From the NCBI RefSeq assembly GCF_003254115.1, contig NZ_QKZV01000011.1, forward strand, positions 1-64,000: a stretch of DNA of 64,000 nt, given 5' to 3'. How positions within the stretch are numbered: the first letter of the stretch is position 1; every line of letters starts with the position of its first letter. Below the pieces are notes generated by a model, which had not been told where the DNA came from, made no database searches, and saw only the letters and a list, made by a program, of their open reading frames with translations. The stretch comes from Hydrotalea sandarakina. Lineage in GTDB: Bacteria; Bacteroidota; Bacteroidia; Chitinophagales; Chitinophagaceae. Both the position numbers and the translations under genes were made by a program. Of the stretch, positions 26,982 through 35,719 are shown one piece after another.

Positions 26982-28469
26982 TTAAAATTGAAGATAAATG
27001 GGTAAAACCTGATCGCTAGATTTGAAATACCCATAGGTAAGAACCAATAACAAAAAAATAATGGCATAACCAACAAGGCCTATCCGTTGTAAACCCAATG
27101 TAAAGCGATGATTATAACGAGCCGGTATAAAATGCAAGCCTAAACCAAAGGCAATCATTATAATAACACTATGATAGTTTTCCCAAAATCTATTCCAGAC
27201 AGAAAAATTTAGATGATAGCATATTTGGTTAATCATGGTTACAGCCTCGGTTAATGAACTGGCCTTAAAAAATATCCAACAAAAGCAAACGAAATTGAAG
27301 GTAAGCAGCAATGAGAAAAATTGGTAAATACCGAATTTTTGCCAATGATTGGTAATTTTTTTCGTAGCCTGATGCCACAATTTATGTATGGATAAAGCAA
27401 TACCATGTAACCCACCCCATATTATAAAATTAAAACTTGCACCATGCCATAAACCCCCTAGTAACATTGTGGCAGCCAAGTTTAGGTATTGCCTTAATTT
27501 ACCTTTTCGGTTACCACCCAATGGTATATACAAATAATCTCTTAGCCAATTTGAAAGCGAAATATGCCACCTGCGCCAAAAATCAGTGATATCTAAACTT
27601 TGATAGGGATATAAAAAATTAGGGGGAATTTTAAAGCCTAACCATTGTGCAATACCTATGGCAATGTTGCTGTACCCGCTAAAGTCGCAATAAATAACTA
27701 CCGCATAGCCATAAACAGCAAACAAACATTCTAAGCCGCTATATCGCTCAGGAGCATCAAAAATATAGTTTACGTAGTTTAAAGTAATGTAATCTGAAAT
27801 AATCAGTTTTTTAAATAAGCCCGAAACAATTAATACAAAACCATTTGCAAAATCTTCTTTTGTTATGTGAAAAGGAAGGGTTATCTGAGGAATAAAATCT
27901 TTTGCACGTACAATAGGCCCCATTACCAGTTTAGGAAAAAAAGATAGAAACAATAGATATTCATTAAATTTTTTTACCGGAACAAATTCACCACGATACA
28001 CATCTACCGTATAACTAATGTTTTCAAAAGTGTAAAATGAAATACCAACGGGTAATAAAATATTTAACGGATGAACTTGAAATAAAAATATGTCATTGAG
28101 TATTTGAATAGCAAAATTGCTGTACTTAAAATAGAATAATAAGCCTAAATTAAGGGTAATACTAAATATTAGTAACGCTTTCTTTTTAATGAGAGATTTA
28201 GATTTGTATATGGCATTCGATATAAGAAAGTCGGCAATAGCTGAAATAATTACCAACACCACAAAATAGCCACTTGCTTTATAAAAGAAATAAAGAGAGG
28301 TTAGGCAAAACAAATTGGTTCGTGCCGTTAAATTATTTCGAAGCAAATAGTACAGTATAATGAAGATAAAGAAGAGGTATACAAAAAAACCATTATTAAA
28401 CAATAAGGGATTGTTTTCATCATATACTAATTGGTGCAAGAATTTATCAAGGTCGAATGTTGGGAACAT
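26982..28469 (-). CDS. MBOAT-family O-acyltransferase (AlgI/PatA-like)
   Basis: 495-residue polytopic membrane protein with about ten hydrophobic segments. MBOAT signatures: DFWRRWHISLSNWLRDYLYIPLGGNR (about 296-321, here in pieces), and the catalytic-type His342 in GGLWHGASFNFIIWG. AlgI and PatA members move acetyl groups from cytosolic donors across the membrane onto alginate or peptidoglycan with the help of an SGNH protein. An SGNH hydrolase is encoded immediately upstream (8-base gap), so the pair probably O-acetylates a cell-envelope polymer. The polymer is unknown. Confidence 0.92.
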   Translation of the reverse strand: MFPTFDLDKFLHQLVYDENNPLLFNNGFFVYLFFIFIILYYLLRNNLTARTNLFCLTSLYFFYKASGYFVVLVIISAIADFLISNAIYKSKSLIKKKALLIFSITLNLGLLFYFKYSNFAIQILNDIFLFQVHPLNILLPVGISFYTFENISYTVDVYRGEFVPVKKFNEYLLFLSFFPKLVMGPIVRAKDFIPQITLPFHITKEDFANGFVLIVSGLFKKLIISDYITLNYVNYIFDAPERYSGLECLFAVYGYAVVIYCDFSGYSNIAIGIAQWLGFKIPPNFLYPYQSLDITDFWRRWHISLSNWLRDYLYIPLGGNRKGKLRQYLNLAATMLLGGLWHGASFNFIIWGGLHGIALSIHKLWHQATKKITNHWQKFGIYQFFSLLLTFNFVCFCWIFFKASSLTEAVTMINQICYHLNFSVWNRFWENYHSVIIMIAFGLGLHFIPARYNHRFTLGLQRIGLVGYAIIFLLLVLTYGYFKSSDQVLPIYLQF

Positions 28470-28477
28470 ATATTGGG

Positions 28478-29902
28478 TTAATTAGAACTATTTTGTACAG
28501 CTTTATTATATTCAAATAAAATGGCATCATAAATGCTTTTACCAATTATATCGGCGCCTTTGGGTGTTAAATGCGTATAATCCTTATAAGCCAATGGCGG
28601 ATTACTATTCACCCAACGCACCATACTACCCTCACCACCCATACTGGCGTAAGTATTATAAAATGCCGAACCGGTTGAATAAGCAACTCTTTGTTGAAAG
28701 GTTAGCAGGTTACGCAAACCTATAGCCGTTTTATAGCTATCATCATAACGAAATGCTTTATCAGCAGAACTAACCAATAAAACATCGGCATCTTTAAATG
28801 CCGCTTTTAACTTATAAATAGATTTTGTGAAAGGGCCAAAAAACCAATTAAACTCGCTATCGGTAGGTTTTACAAACATATTTACGCCATACTGCATAAC
28901 AATTAAATCGTAGGAGTGAGTTTTTGCAATAGCGGAAAGAAATGCAGTATCCATTCTTCCATATTCATGGCCACTAATTCCACGAAATGAAAAATTATCG
29001 AGAATGATACCAAAAGGCGATTCTAAGGAAAAGCCGTATAAATTATTCGCATTTACAACTTCAAAACGAAGGGCATTGCCCGCACTGCTTTCCAAAATGG
29101 TATCATTCATAATATTGGCAGATTGAATGGTGACAGGTTTACCATTCACAGTAACAGTAGTTGTTCCTAAAGTATTACCAAACAATAAATGTTTTTCTAA
29201 TATACTGGTTGAAGGTGCAGTTTTATCTTTTATTTGTGTATAAGCATAACCATTTGCTTCAAAGCAACGACCTGACAAGAACAATTTTTTTCCGTTTTTA
29301 TTTGCAATAAAATTTGATTCCTGCCAGTTGGAATAACTTGTATTAGCATAGTTTCTATCAGCACCATATAAACTGCTCATGGGCATAAAGCCAATACCGT
29401 AACCCCCAAAAGTTTGTTGCAATAATTTTCTAAGCGTTTGTGTTATTAAGTCGCCTTCAATCATACTATCGCCTAAATATGCAATTCGAATTTTTTTTCT
29501 TTGCCCATTTTTCAGTTCAATTAATTTATTTATGAATCGTTTTAATACGATGCCAGATGGATCTTGCTGAAAATCAGTTATCCTGTTAGGTTCACTAAAA
29601 TTTTGAAATACAGTATGTACTACTTCTGTCCTTAATGTATCATTATTTGTTTTATTCTGCAGTGTATCATTTACTTGAATAGAATCAACTACTACAGCGG
29701 GAGTATTAAACTTAGATGTTGTGTCAACAGATGTTTCAGCCAATACTAATGTTGGTGTATCGGCTTTAATTACATCAGCTATAATGTTAATGCTATTTAC
29801 CGGTTTCCATTTAAATTTTGAATAACTGCTAATAATAGAAATGGCAAACAGTAAAAAAGTAATTAGTATAACAAAACGAATAAGGTTTTTAGTATAATCC
29901 AT
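28478..29902 (-). CDS. SGNH/GDSL hydrolase-like protein, membrane-anchored
   Basis: 474 residues with one N-terminal transmembrane anchor (about 8-25), a Thr/Asp-rich linker, and an SGNH domain: Ser146 in block I (LGDSMIEGD), Asn341 in YGVNMF, and the Asp441-x-x-His444 pair in DYTHLTPKGA. All catalytic positions are therefore present. The segment GYGIGFMPM (168-176) is typical of family members that act on peptidoglycan. It likely works in the periplasm with the MBOAT protein, either transferring or removing acetyl groups, as AlgJ/AlgX or PatB do in other systems (inference). Confidence 0.87.
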   Translation of the reverse strand: MDYTKNLIRFVILITFLLFAISIISSYSKFKWKPVNSINIIADVIKADTPTLVLAETSVDTTSKFNTPAVVVDSIQVNDTLQNKTNNDTLRTEVVHTVFQNFSEPNRITDFQQDPSGIVLKRFINKLIELKNGQRKKIRIAYLGDSMIEGDLITQTLRKLLQQTFGGYGIGFMPMSSLYGADRNYANTSYSNWQESNFIANKNGKKLFLSGRCFEANGYAYTQIKDKTAPSTSILEKHLLFGNTLGTTTVTVNGKPVTIQSANIMNDTILESSAGNALRFEVVNANNLYGFSLESPFGIILDNFSFRGISGHEYGRMDTAFLSAIAKTHSYDLIVMQYGVNMFVKPTDSEFNWFFGPFTKSIYKLKAAFKDADVLLVSSADKAFRYDDSYKTAIGLRNLLTFQQRVAYSTGSAFYNTYASMGGEGSMVRWVNSNPPLAYKDYTHLTPKGADIIGKSIYDAILFEYNKAVQNSSN

Positions 29903-29912
29903 TGATCAAAAA

Positions 29913-30374
29913 TTATAATTGTTCTAATTTATATTTTTTGATTACTGAGGTAACTTCTTTTTTCCATATATCCGGTTTACTTGAATAACCAGACTTTGCC
30001 ATAGCATTCAACCATAAATCATATTGCATATTACCGCGCAATTTGGGGTAATATGATTGCTTAGAAACTTTTTCGCAAAAATCAACGAATGAAGCCTTTG
30101 CCGAGTTATACTGCTTATACCTTGTTTTAATGCCATGTGTTTTCATCAAATTATTTTTACCAACAAAACCAAAATAATTGTTTAATAATTTTGCATTTCT
30201 GTCTCTACCAAGCCCCGATTCTATAATTGATACTCCCATAATAACAGAAAAAGGAATTTCATAAACAGTAGAAAGCGAATCAACCAATGGTTTAAATTTT
30301 TTTATGTATTTGTGTTGGGAAATAGCATTGGTGCATATAGTTAATAAAACCAATGCCATTAAAATATTTTTCAT
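29913..30374 (-). CDS. Secreted glucosaminidase-domain peptidoglycan hydrolase
   Basis: 153 residues from the ATG at 30374, which opens on a signal peptide (MKNILMALVLLTICTNAISQ); 12 more upstream residues are in frame. The domain is a short FlgJ/LytG-type N-acetylglucosaminidase with the catalytic Glu in SIIESGLGRD and the NNYFGFVGKNN and YKQYNSAKASFVDF segments of the family. It cuts the glycan strands of peptidoglycan. The SGNH gene starts 10 bases downstream, which ties hydrolysis and acylation of the cell wall together in one operon. Confidence 0.88.
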   Translation of the reverse strand: MKNILMALVLLTICTNAISQHKYIKKFKPLVDSLSTVYEIPFSVIMGVSIIESGLGRDRNAKLLNNYFGFVGKNNLMKTHGIKTRYKQYNSAKASFVDFCEKVSKQSYYPKLRGNMQYDLWLNAMAKSGYSSKPDIWKKEVTSVIKKYKLEQL

Positions 30375-30431
30375 GGGTATATTGTTAATGATGAATGAAT
30401 GGCGTTTCAAATTAATTTTTACAAATATATA

Positions 30432-30842
30432 TTAGAGAATTATAAAAATCATATTATTCATTGTTATGTTTCTAAATATCCAAAATACCATTACAATTAC
30501 TATAATGACGATTATTGCTCGCTGTCCAAACAACCTTTTCCTCCATTTCAACATTTTATCGCTAGGCAACAATAATGATTCAAAAACTATCCCTGCTAAT
30601 AGGTATGGTATAGAAAGCACCAGCAAAACATTTTCATTTATTGCTTTTAAAATATCAAAATTTAACAAATAATGTATTGCACGTTGCGAACCACAACCGG
30701 GACATTTTAAACCGGTTAATAATAGAAATGGGCATTTTGGAAAAAACACACTATGAATAGGATTAAAAATTCTATACACCATTGCCATCATTACAATGAA
30801 AATAATTGCAATAGCCCATTTAAAAATATTAAGTGTACGCAT
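30432..30842 (-). CDS. DUF2752 family membrane protein
   Basis: 136 residues starting MRTLNIFKWAIAI at the ATG at 30842, which overlaps the upstream dispanin gene by 14 bases; a longer frame reaches 30869. Three hydrophobic segments and the DUF2752 hallmark CPFLLLTGLKCPGCGSQRA (about 32-50) with a C-x2-C pair and the GCGSQRAIHYLLNFD stretch. Function is unknown in the family; the cysteine pair suggests metal binding or a redox switch. DUF2752 next to a dispanin (CD225) gene is a recurring pair in Bacteroidota. Confidence 0.88.
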   Translation of the reverse strand: MRTLNIFKWAIAIIFIVMMAMVYRIFNPIHSVFFPKCPFLLLTGLKCPGCGSQRAIHYLLNFDILKAINENVLLVLSIPYLLAGIVFESLLLPSDKMLKWRKRLFGQRAIIVIIVIVMVFWIFRNITMNNMIFIIL

Positions 30843-31125
30843 TTGCAGCACCGGCAATTTTAAAAGCACTGGCTACACCGGCTATTACTAAAATAAAATA
30901 GATAATAGCGATAGCAATACCAATAAAGAAACTTACCATAGTCCATTTTTTTGCTTCTGCAGAGGCTCTATTCGCACCCTCTATATCACCGGCATAGAAC
31001 CTTGATTCTACTCTTGAAGCATTTACAATTCCGGCAATGCCAAATGGTAAACAGCAAAATAACGTTACCAAAATTGATTCAACCAGCCATGATTTTGGCG
31101 GTTTTTGATTGTTGAAATTTTCCAT
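30829..31125 (-). CDS. CD225/dispanin family membrane protein
   Basis: 98 residues with two hydrophobic segments (about 15-35 and 65-90). The CD225 signature is visible: LVESILVTLFCCLPFGIAGIVNASRV and, after a short loop, GDIEGANRASAEAKKWTMVS. The family includes animal IFITM proteins; bacterial roles are not established. It is the first gene of the run dispanin-DUF2752-glucosaminidase-SGNH-MBOAT, all on the minus strand with short gaps. Whether the last three belong to the same transcript is inference from spacing (57 and 10 bases). Confidence 0.88.
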   Translation of the reverse strand: MENFNNQKPPKSWLVESILVTLFCCLPFGIAGIVNASRVESRFYAGDIEGANRASAEAKKWTMVSFFIGIAIAIIYFILVIAGVASAFKIAGAANAYT

Positions 31126-31337
31126 ACAATTGTGGTTTAAGATTGATTTTGTAATTGTTATTTTTTAATTAAAGAGTCGCTATTCAAAACAATGTAAACA
31201 ACTAAATTATTTTTCTTTATCAGCTCTTTAATGAAGCAACATTGTATTTATGTATTATCAATAAAAATTAACGTTTAAATATTATTCGTTCAGCAATGTC
31301 AAAATGTTTATTCGTTTAAGTATCAATCTGTTCATAG
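31126..31337. other. Intergenic region between dispanin and DUF6150 genes
   Basis: About 212 bases. The words ATTAAAGAG (31168-31176) and CTCTTTAAT (31224-31232) form an inverted repeat 47 bases apart, without a T-run on either strand. No TANNTTTG box was found. Confidence 0.35.
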
Positions 31338-31670
31338 TTAATACATTAAATATGCTTTGTTTTTATTTCTCCACCCTGCTTGTGCTTCATACTTTACAAA
31401 ATAAATTTTAAGGTCGGCCTGTGTTTCGTAATTAACAAAGTAAATTTTTTTGTCTGCCTCTGATGCATAGTTTACAAAAAACCATTTTCCATTGTTATTT
31501 CCTGCTTCTGATTGGTACTTTACTTTATATACTTTTAAATCGGCCTGCGACTCATAGTTTACAATAAAAACTTTAACATCGGCTTGGCTGGCATAATTTA
31601 CCACAAAAACTTTTTGCGAAAAGCCACTACCGTATATGAAAAATGCAATTATCAATAACACTCCTTTCAT
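31338..31670 (-). CDS. DUF6150-type secreted repeat protein
   Basis: 110 residues from the ATG at 31670 (MKGVLLIIAFFIYGSGFSQ signal peptide); an ATG at 31679 would overlap the ATPase gene. The mature protein is made of about seven imperfect repeats of 11-13 residues with the pattern (K/V)-hydrophobic-(F/Y)-hydrophobic-V-x-Y-x-(S/A/T)-(Q/E)-A-(D/G), for example VFIVNYESQADLK and IYFVKYEAQAGW. This is the DUF6150 composition I know from Bacteroidota; its function is unknown. Only one base separates it from the AAA ATPase stop, so it is the last gene of that operon. Confidence 0.78.
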   Translation of the reverse strand: MKGVLLIIAFFIYGSGFSQKVFVVNYASQADVKVFIVNYESQADLKVYKVKYQSEAGNNNGKWFFVNYASEADKKIYFVNYETQADLKIYFVKYEAQAGWRNKNKAYLMY

Positions 31671-31671
31671 T

Positions 31672-33225
31672 TTAAACAATGATTGAACGTTTATTTAATA
31701 TTCTATCGCTCATGGTATTTCCCCATGCCACACCTGAGGCGGGGAGAGCTCGTTCTCTTCCCCAAGTTCGAATAGCTTCAATTTTTTCCGGTGCGGTTTT
31801 GCTTAAGGGAACAATATTTTTAAAACATTTTTCATATAAGGTATCATCTACAAAATTATCACCGTGTATTACAGCTTGAATGGCAACATCTCTTACTGCA
31901 CCTTCTATATCAGAACCGGCAAAGCCCTCTGATATATTAATAAGCTGTTGCAGCATTTGATCTGAGGGTTTTGATAAGAGATTACGTTGTATATAAAGTT
32001 GAATAATATCTTTTCTTTCTTCTTCGCCGGGTAAATCAACAAAAAAAAGTTCATCAAACCTTCCTTTGCGCAATAGTTCTGGTGGTAATTTAGACACATC
32101 ATTAGCTGTTGCAACTATGAAAACTTTTGCTGTGCTTTCCTGTAACCAGAATAAAAATTGGCCTACCATTCTTACTGAAGTTCCACCATCACTTGAAGCA
32201 GTTGCACCCGATAAGCCTTTTTCTATTTCATCAATCCATAAAATGCAGGGTGCTGCATTGTCAGCAGAAGCTAATGCGTCTTTTAATCTGTTTTCCGATT
32301 GACCGAGATATTGCCCCTGAATTGCTGCAAGATCCAACCTATATAAAGGTAAATTCCAATTTGCTGCAATGTATTTAGCGGAAAGAGATTTTCCACATCC
32401 CGGCACACCAACCAATAATACTCCACGAGGTGGTCTTAATTTTCTTGATTTTAAATCTGCAGTTAATAATTTTTTTTGATGTTCTAACCAATGTTGCAAA
32501 CCAGACAATCCGGCCACAGAAAGTAATGAAGGTTCAATTTTTACTTTTTCAAGACCTGAAATATCACTAAATAACTTATCTTTCGCATTAACTAGTTCTT
32601 TAAGGTCATCTTTTGTTAAATTACCCTTTGCCATTTGTGTAGCCAAAACATTTTCAGCTTCAATTTTGGTCATATTTGCCAAAATGGATGCAGCCATTTT
32701 ATAATCTGATTCATCCCATTCAATCGTAATGGAATTTTTATATGGAAGCACACAATCTTTTACAACTTCTAACATTTCTTCTTCATTCGGTGTATCCAAA
32801 GTAATTGTCATTCCCAATCTTTGTAATTGTGGCCAAATGCTTTTTGTTGTAATTAAACAGATACTTCCACCATGTTCTATTGCTTGTACAACACCATCAT
32901 AAATGTGTCGAGAAACTATGTTATCATCTTCAATATCACTGACTTCAGTAAAAACGAAGGTCAAATTAAGTCTTTGTGCAATGTTTTGAACAGCAAAATC
33001 TAATCCGCCCGCAACAGTCCGATCATCATTCACATTTTTTTTGGTTCTAACATCAAACGTACCATGTGATAAACTGTGTACATAAATGGGAATATTAATT
33101 TCTTCTGCCAATTGCTGAATAACTTCTAATACCCTTGTCCTTTCAATACTTCTAATTGAAATAAATGGTATACGAGCTCTTAGCATTCGTTGCAGTGATG
33201 TTTTGAATTCTTTTTTATTTGACAT
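31672..33225 (-). CDS. Ycf46-like AAA family ATPase
   Basis: 517 residues. The N-terminal half (about 1-230) starts FKTSLQRMLRARIPFISIRSIE and resembles the degenerate RecA-like half of Ycf46 proteins. The C-terminal half is a complete AAA module: Walker A GVPGCGKS (273-280), pore-loop-type LYRLDLAAIQGQYLGQSE, Walker B ILWIDEIE (328-335), sensor Asn375 in ATAND, and arginine fingers in LLRKGRFDELFF (Arg386/Arg389). All catalytic residues are present. It is the only enzyme of a six-gene operon of unknown proteins; remodelling of the membrane protein encoded two genes upstream is inference. It ends in KRSIIV, a tail shared in kind with two operon partners. Confidence 0.87.
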   Translation of the reverse strand: MSNKKEFKTSLQRMLRARIPFISIRSIERTRVLEVIQQLAEEINIPIYVHSLSHGTFDVRTKKNVNDDRTVAGGLDFAVQNIAQRLNLTFVFTEVSDIEDDNIVSRHIYDGVVQAIEHGGSICLITTKSIWPQLQRLGMTITLDTPNEEEMLEVVKDCVLPYKNSITIEWDESDYKMAASILANMTKIEAENVLATQMAKGNLTKDDLKELVNAKDKLFSDISGLEKVKIEPSLLSVAGLSGLQHWLEHQKKLLTADLKSRKLRPPRGVLLVGVPGCGKSLSAKYIAANWNLPLYRLDLAAIQGQYLGQSENRLKDALASADNAAPCILWIDEIEKGLSGATASSDGGTSVRMVGQFLFWLQESTAKVFIVATANDVSKLPPELLRKGRFDELFFVDLPGEEERKDIIQLYIQRNLLSKPSDQMLQQLINISEGFAGSDIEGAVRDVAIQAVIHGDNFVDDTLYEKCFKNIVPLSKTAPEKIEAIRTWGRERALPASGVAWGNTMSDRILNKRSIIV

Positions 33226-33226
33226 G

Positions 33227-33766
33227 TTAGAATATGATTTGCCGTCCTAATGGCGGTTGTTTATCATTTGAATTAGATTTCTCTTTTTTATTACCCGTAT
33301 TAACTGCTGTGAAATTTTCTAAAATATTACTCAATGTAAATGCATTTATCAGCATTAGCATATGATCGCTTTTATTAGAATACGGGGAAATATTTTTCCT
33401 TAAAGTTTTTTTGATCTCTTCTATAAAGCTTTCAAGATCCTTTTTTAAAGCTTCACTTACTTCTTTCGGTAAGTCTTTCAAAGCAATAAATTTGGCAAGC
33501 GGTATAAAATTTTGAAAAGCATTATGCAATGTAATTTCAAATTCATTAATAGATTTATAGGTTTGAACTTGAAAAGAACGATGAAATTTATCAAGCCAGC
33601 TAAGTTTTCGCTCCTTATATGCCGATTCTACTTTCAGGCAGTAGCGGTAAGCACTGCCTTTATCAATTTTGAAATCTGATTCCATCAATTGATTCAATAC
33701 AGTATCATCACCCTTACTAAATTTTTCCAAAAGATTTACAAATTCTGAATATGTTTTTAAAGACAT
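33227..33766 (-). CDS. Helical protein of unknown function in the AAA operon
   Basis: 179 residues, almost entirely predicted alpha-helical, with a low-complexity hydrophilic segment (KKEKSNSNDKQPP) just before the C-terminal GRQIIF. There is no signal peptide or membrane segment, so it is probably cytosolic. I do not recognise a family. Its stop is one base before the ATPase start, and its start overlaps the stop of the small upstream gene by one base, which indicates tight translational coupling and probably stoichiometric partnership. Confidence 0.7.
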   Translation of the reverse strand: MSLKTYSEFVNLLEKFSKGDDTVLNQLMESDFKIDKGSAYRYCLKVESAYKERKLSWLDKFHRSFQVQTYKSINEFEITLHNAFQNFIPLAKFIALKDLPKEVSEALKKDLESFIEEIKKTLRKNISPYSNKSDHMLMLINAFTLSNILENFTAVNTGNKKEKSNSNDKQPPLGRQIIF

Positions 33767-33969
33767 TATGATTGTTTTTTAATTCGAGGATTAATAAACT
33801 CATATGGCGGAAAGATATCCCAATCAGGAAATATGGAATTTTTATTTTCATTAATGCTTTGTAAATATTCTTTATTATTTACATCTTGCATATTTGCAAT
33901 ATTTTTTTCGGTTGAAATTTGATTTTTTTCAGATTGATTTTCAGATTGATTAAACAAAATATTGGCCAT
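33766..33969 (-). CDS. Small hydrophilic protein of unknown function in the AAA operon
   Basis: 67 residues. The first half is rich in Asn, Gln, Ser and Lys and is probably disordered (NQSENQSEKNQ); the second half has a short aromatic-proline motif PDWDIFPPYEFINPRIKK that looks like a binding peptide. No membrane segment. It sits between the 569-residue membrane protein (17-base gap) and the 179-residue protein (one-base overlap), and this coupling is the best evidence that it is a real gene. Function unknown. Confidence 0.62.
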   Translation of the reverse strand: MANILFNQSENQSEKNQISTEKNIANMQDVNNKEYLQSINENKNSIFPDWDIFPPYEFINPRIKKQS

Positions 33970-33986
33970 AAAAAAAATATTTTAAT

Positions 33987-35696
33987 TTATATAATATTTC
34001 TAGCAGTTTCTCTTGATATACCGGTAAAGTTTTCAGGAACAATAGATGCCAGCAGTTCTGAAAGTTTCTCCGATTTGGCATCTTCAAGTGTTAGTTCTTT
34101 TCTATAATCTACAATTTCAGTAATACAGCCATTTAAAATAATACTGGACTTTTCTTTTCTTTCATTAATTCTTTGATTAACGGCTTTCTTGGCTTTATTG
34201 TATTTATTTAATAAATAAATAAAAAATCCTATACCAAATATTAAAATGACAGCACTAAAAAAGTATAAACTACTGTAGTTGTAAAAAATAAAAATACTTA
34301 TCAATATAAAGAAAAGTGCCATTAAATAACCAGCAGTATTTTGAGGTATTTTTTCTGTTTCTTTTAATAAAATTTGTTGAAAATATGCATCATGCTTTTC
34401 GAACAATTCGTTTTGGTTGCTACCATCTATAGTAGTTGCTTTAAACCCGTCAATGTCTAACTCTACTGTTGCTGGAATTTTATTTCTACATTGCGCCGTA
34501 AATGTTTCATAGGCAGGTATTATCCACGGCAAACAAATTGAAACAGCTAATGCTTGTGTTACTTTATTAGCACCTGATATATCAGGATTGAATGTGGCAT
34601 TTGCAAGTAGTTGTAAAAAATTTACTTTTTCTTTATAAATATTTTTTTCCGCATCCATTACCGCCTGAGCAGCAGCTTTATCACCTTCCATTTGAATGAT
34701 GAGTTGATTTAATCTAACCTCTTTTTGCAATGGTAATTCTTCGTCATCAAAATTTGTTACCAATAAATTAAGTATTTCGTCTAGTTGTTCTACCACATTT
34801 TTCGAAAAATCTCTGGAAGGGTTAATTATATCTTTAAAATAATTGCTCAAAACTTCATGAGTTCTTGCCTCTTTTAATGAATTTTCTAACTCATTCCAAT
34901 TAGTTGAAAATTTTTCTAATAATACATATTCATTCTCTTTAATTGGTGCTTTTGAGGCAAAGAAATTAACCCATTGTAATTTTTGTTCCTCTATAAAGTT
35001 TTCCTTTTGAGAAATTATTTCTAGCCAATTTTTTATATGAGACATCATTATTTGGCGAGCAGAAGGCAAAAATAAGCCCATAGTAACTGCCTCTAGTATT
35101 ATTATGAACTCTCTTTCAAGATTAAATGGATCTTGGTGCATAAAACAGCGCTCTAACCACTTTGTACTGGCTTGCATCCTTTTTAATCTGCGCATTATTA
35201 GCATTAAAAATAGGGAAGTCCTGTAATCATCACGCCTTAGTGCTTCTTTTAATGCTTTTTCGCAAGTTGATTTATCATTTCTAATCCATGATGCTATTGT
35301 TACCAAGGCAGGGGCTAACCAATATCCCGGCGCCTTTAACATCATTTCTTCAGTAGCCATTCTTATTGCCCCATCACTTACAATTCCAGCATCAACGCCT
35401 TGCAGTATTCCCGTAGCCAATCTTCTCACTTCTGCATAATATCCGTATTTAATGTGCAAATCCTGCTTTAAATTTCCTTGTCTAGTTTCAGCAAGTTGTA
35501 AGGCTTTATGCTTGGCATCCTCTTTTAAAAATTGGTAAAACTTGCTGGCTAATATTGTTAATTCGGCTTGAATTGACTGATGACTGAGTTTCAATAAACT
35601 GATTTCAGAGTTAATTTCCGATACATCAGAACTGATTGCTCTTAAAGCGCTATTGATGTAAGAAAGGTCGGCATAGGATATTACATGATTTGCCAT
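33987..35696 (-). CDS. Large coiled-coil membrane protein of unknown function in the AAA operon
   Basis: 569 residues without a signal peptide. Residues about 10-60 form a coiled coil (ISSDVSEINSEISLLKLSH), about 85-400 are a mostly helical domain with a striking block LVTIASWIRNDKSTCEKALK and LMLIMRRLKRMQASTKWLE, and 456-472 plus 476-496 are two transmembrane helices in a hairpin. A basic, helical cytosolic tail follows and ends ISRETARNII. Both ends would face the cytosol. I do not recognise a family. It is the largest partner of the Ycf46-like ATPase and the only integral membrane protein of the operon, so it is the likely membrane anchor of the system (inference). Confidence 0.75.
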   Translation of the reverse strand: MANHVISYADLSYINSALRAISSDVSEINSEISLLKLSHQSIQAELTILASKFYQFLKEDAKHKALQLAETRQGNLKQDLHIKYGYYAEVRRLATGILQGVDAGIVSDGAIRMATEEMMLKAPGYWLAPALVTIASWIRNDKSTCEKALKEALRRDDYRTSLFLMLIMRRLKRMQASTKWLERCFMHQDPFNLEREFIIILEAVTMGLFLPSARQIMMSHIKNWLEIISQKENFIEEQKLQWVNFFASKAPIKENEYVLLEKFSTNWNELENSLKEARTHEVLSNYFKDIINPSRDFSKNVVEQLDEILNLLVTNFDDEELPLQKEVRLNQLIIQMEGDKAAAQAVMDAEKNIYKEKVNFLQLLANATFNPDISGANKVTQALAVSICLPWIIPAYETFTAQCRNKIPATVELDIDGFKATTIDGSNQNELFEKHDAYFQQILLKETEKIPQNTAGYLMALFFILISIFIFYNYSSLYFFSAVILIFGIGFFIYLLNKYNKAKKAVNQRINERKEKSSIILNGCITEIVDYRKELTLEDAKSEKLSELLASIVPENFTGISRETARNII

Positions 35697-35719
35697 ATTA
35701 ATGTTTTTATGTTGTTTTT

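Noticed and set aside
31168-31232. Inverted repeat ATTAAAGAG/CTCTTTAAT as a terminator of the AAA operon
   Set aside because: Arms are nine AT-rich bases 47 apart and no T-run follows on either strand.
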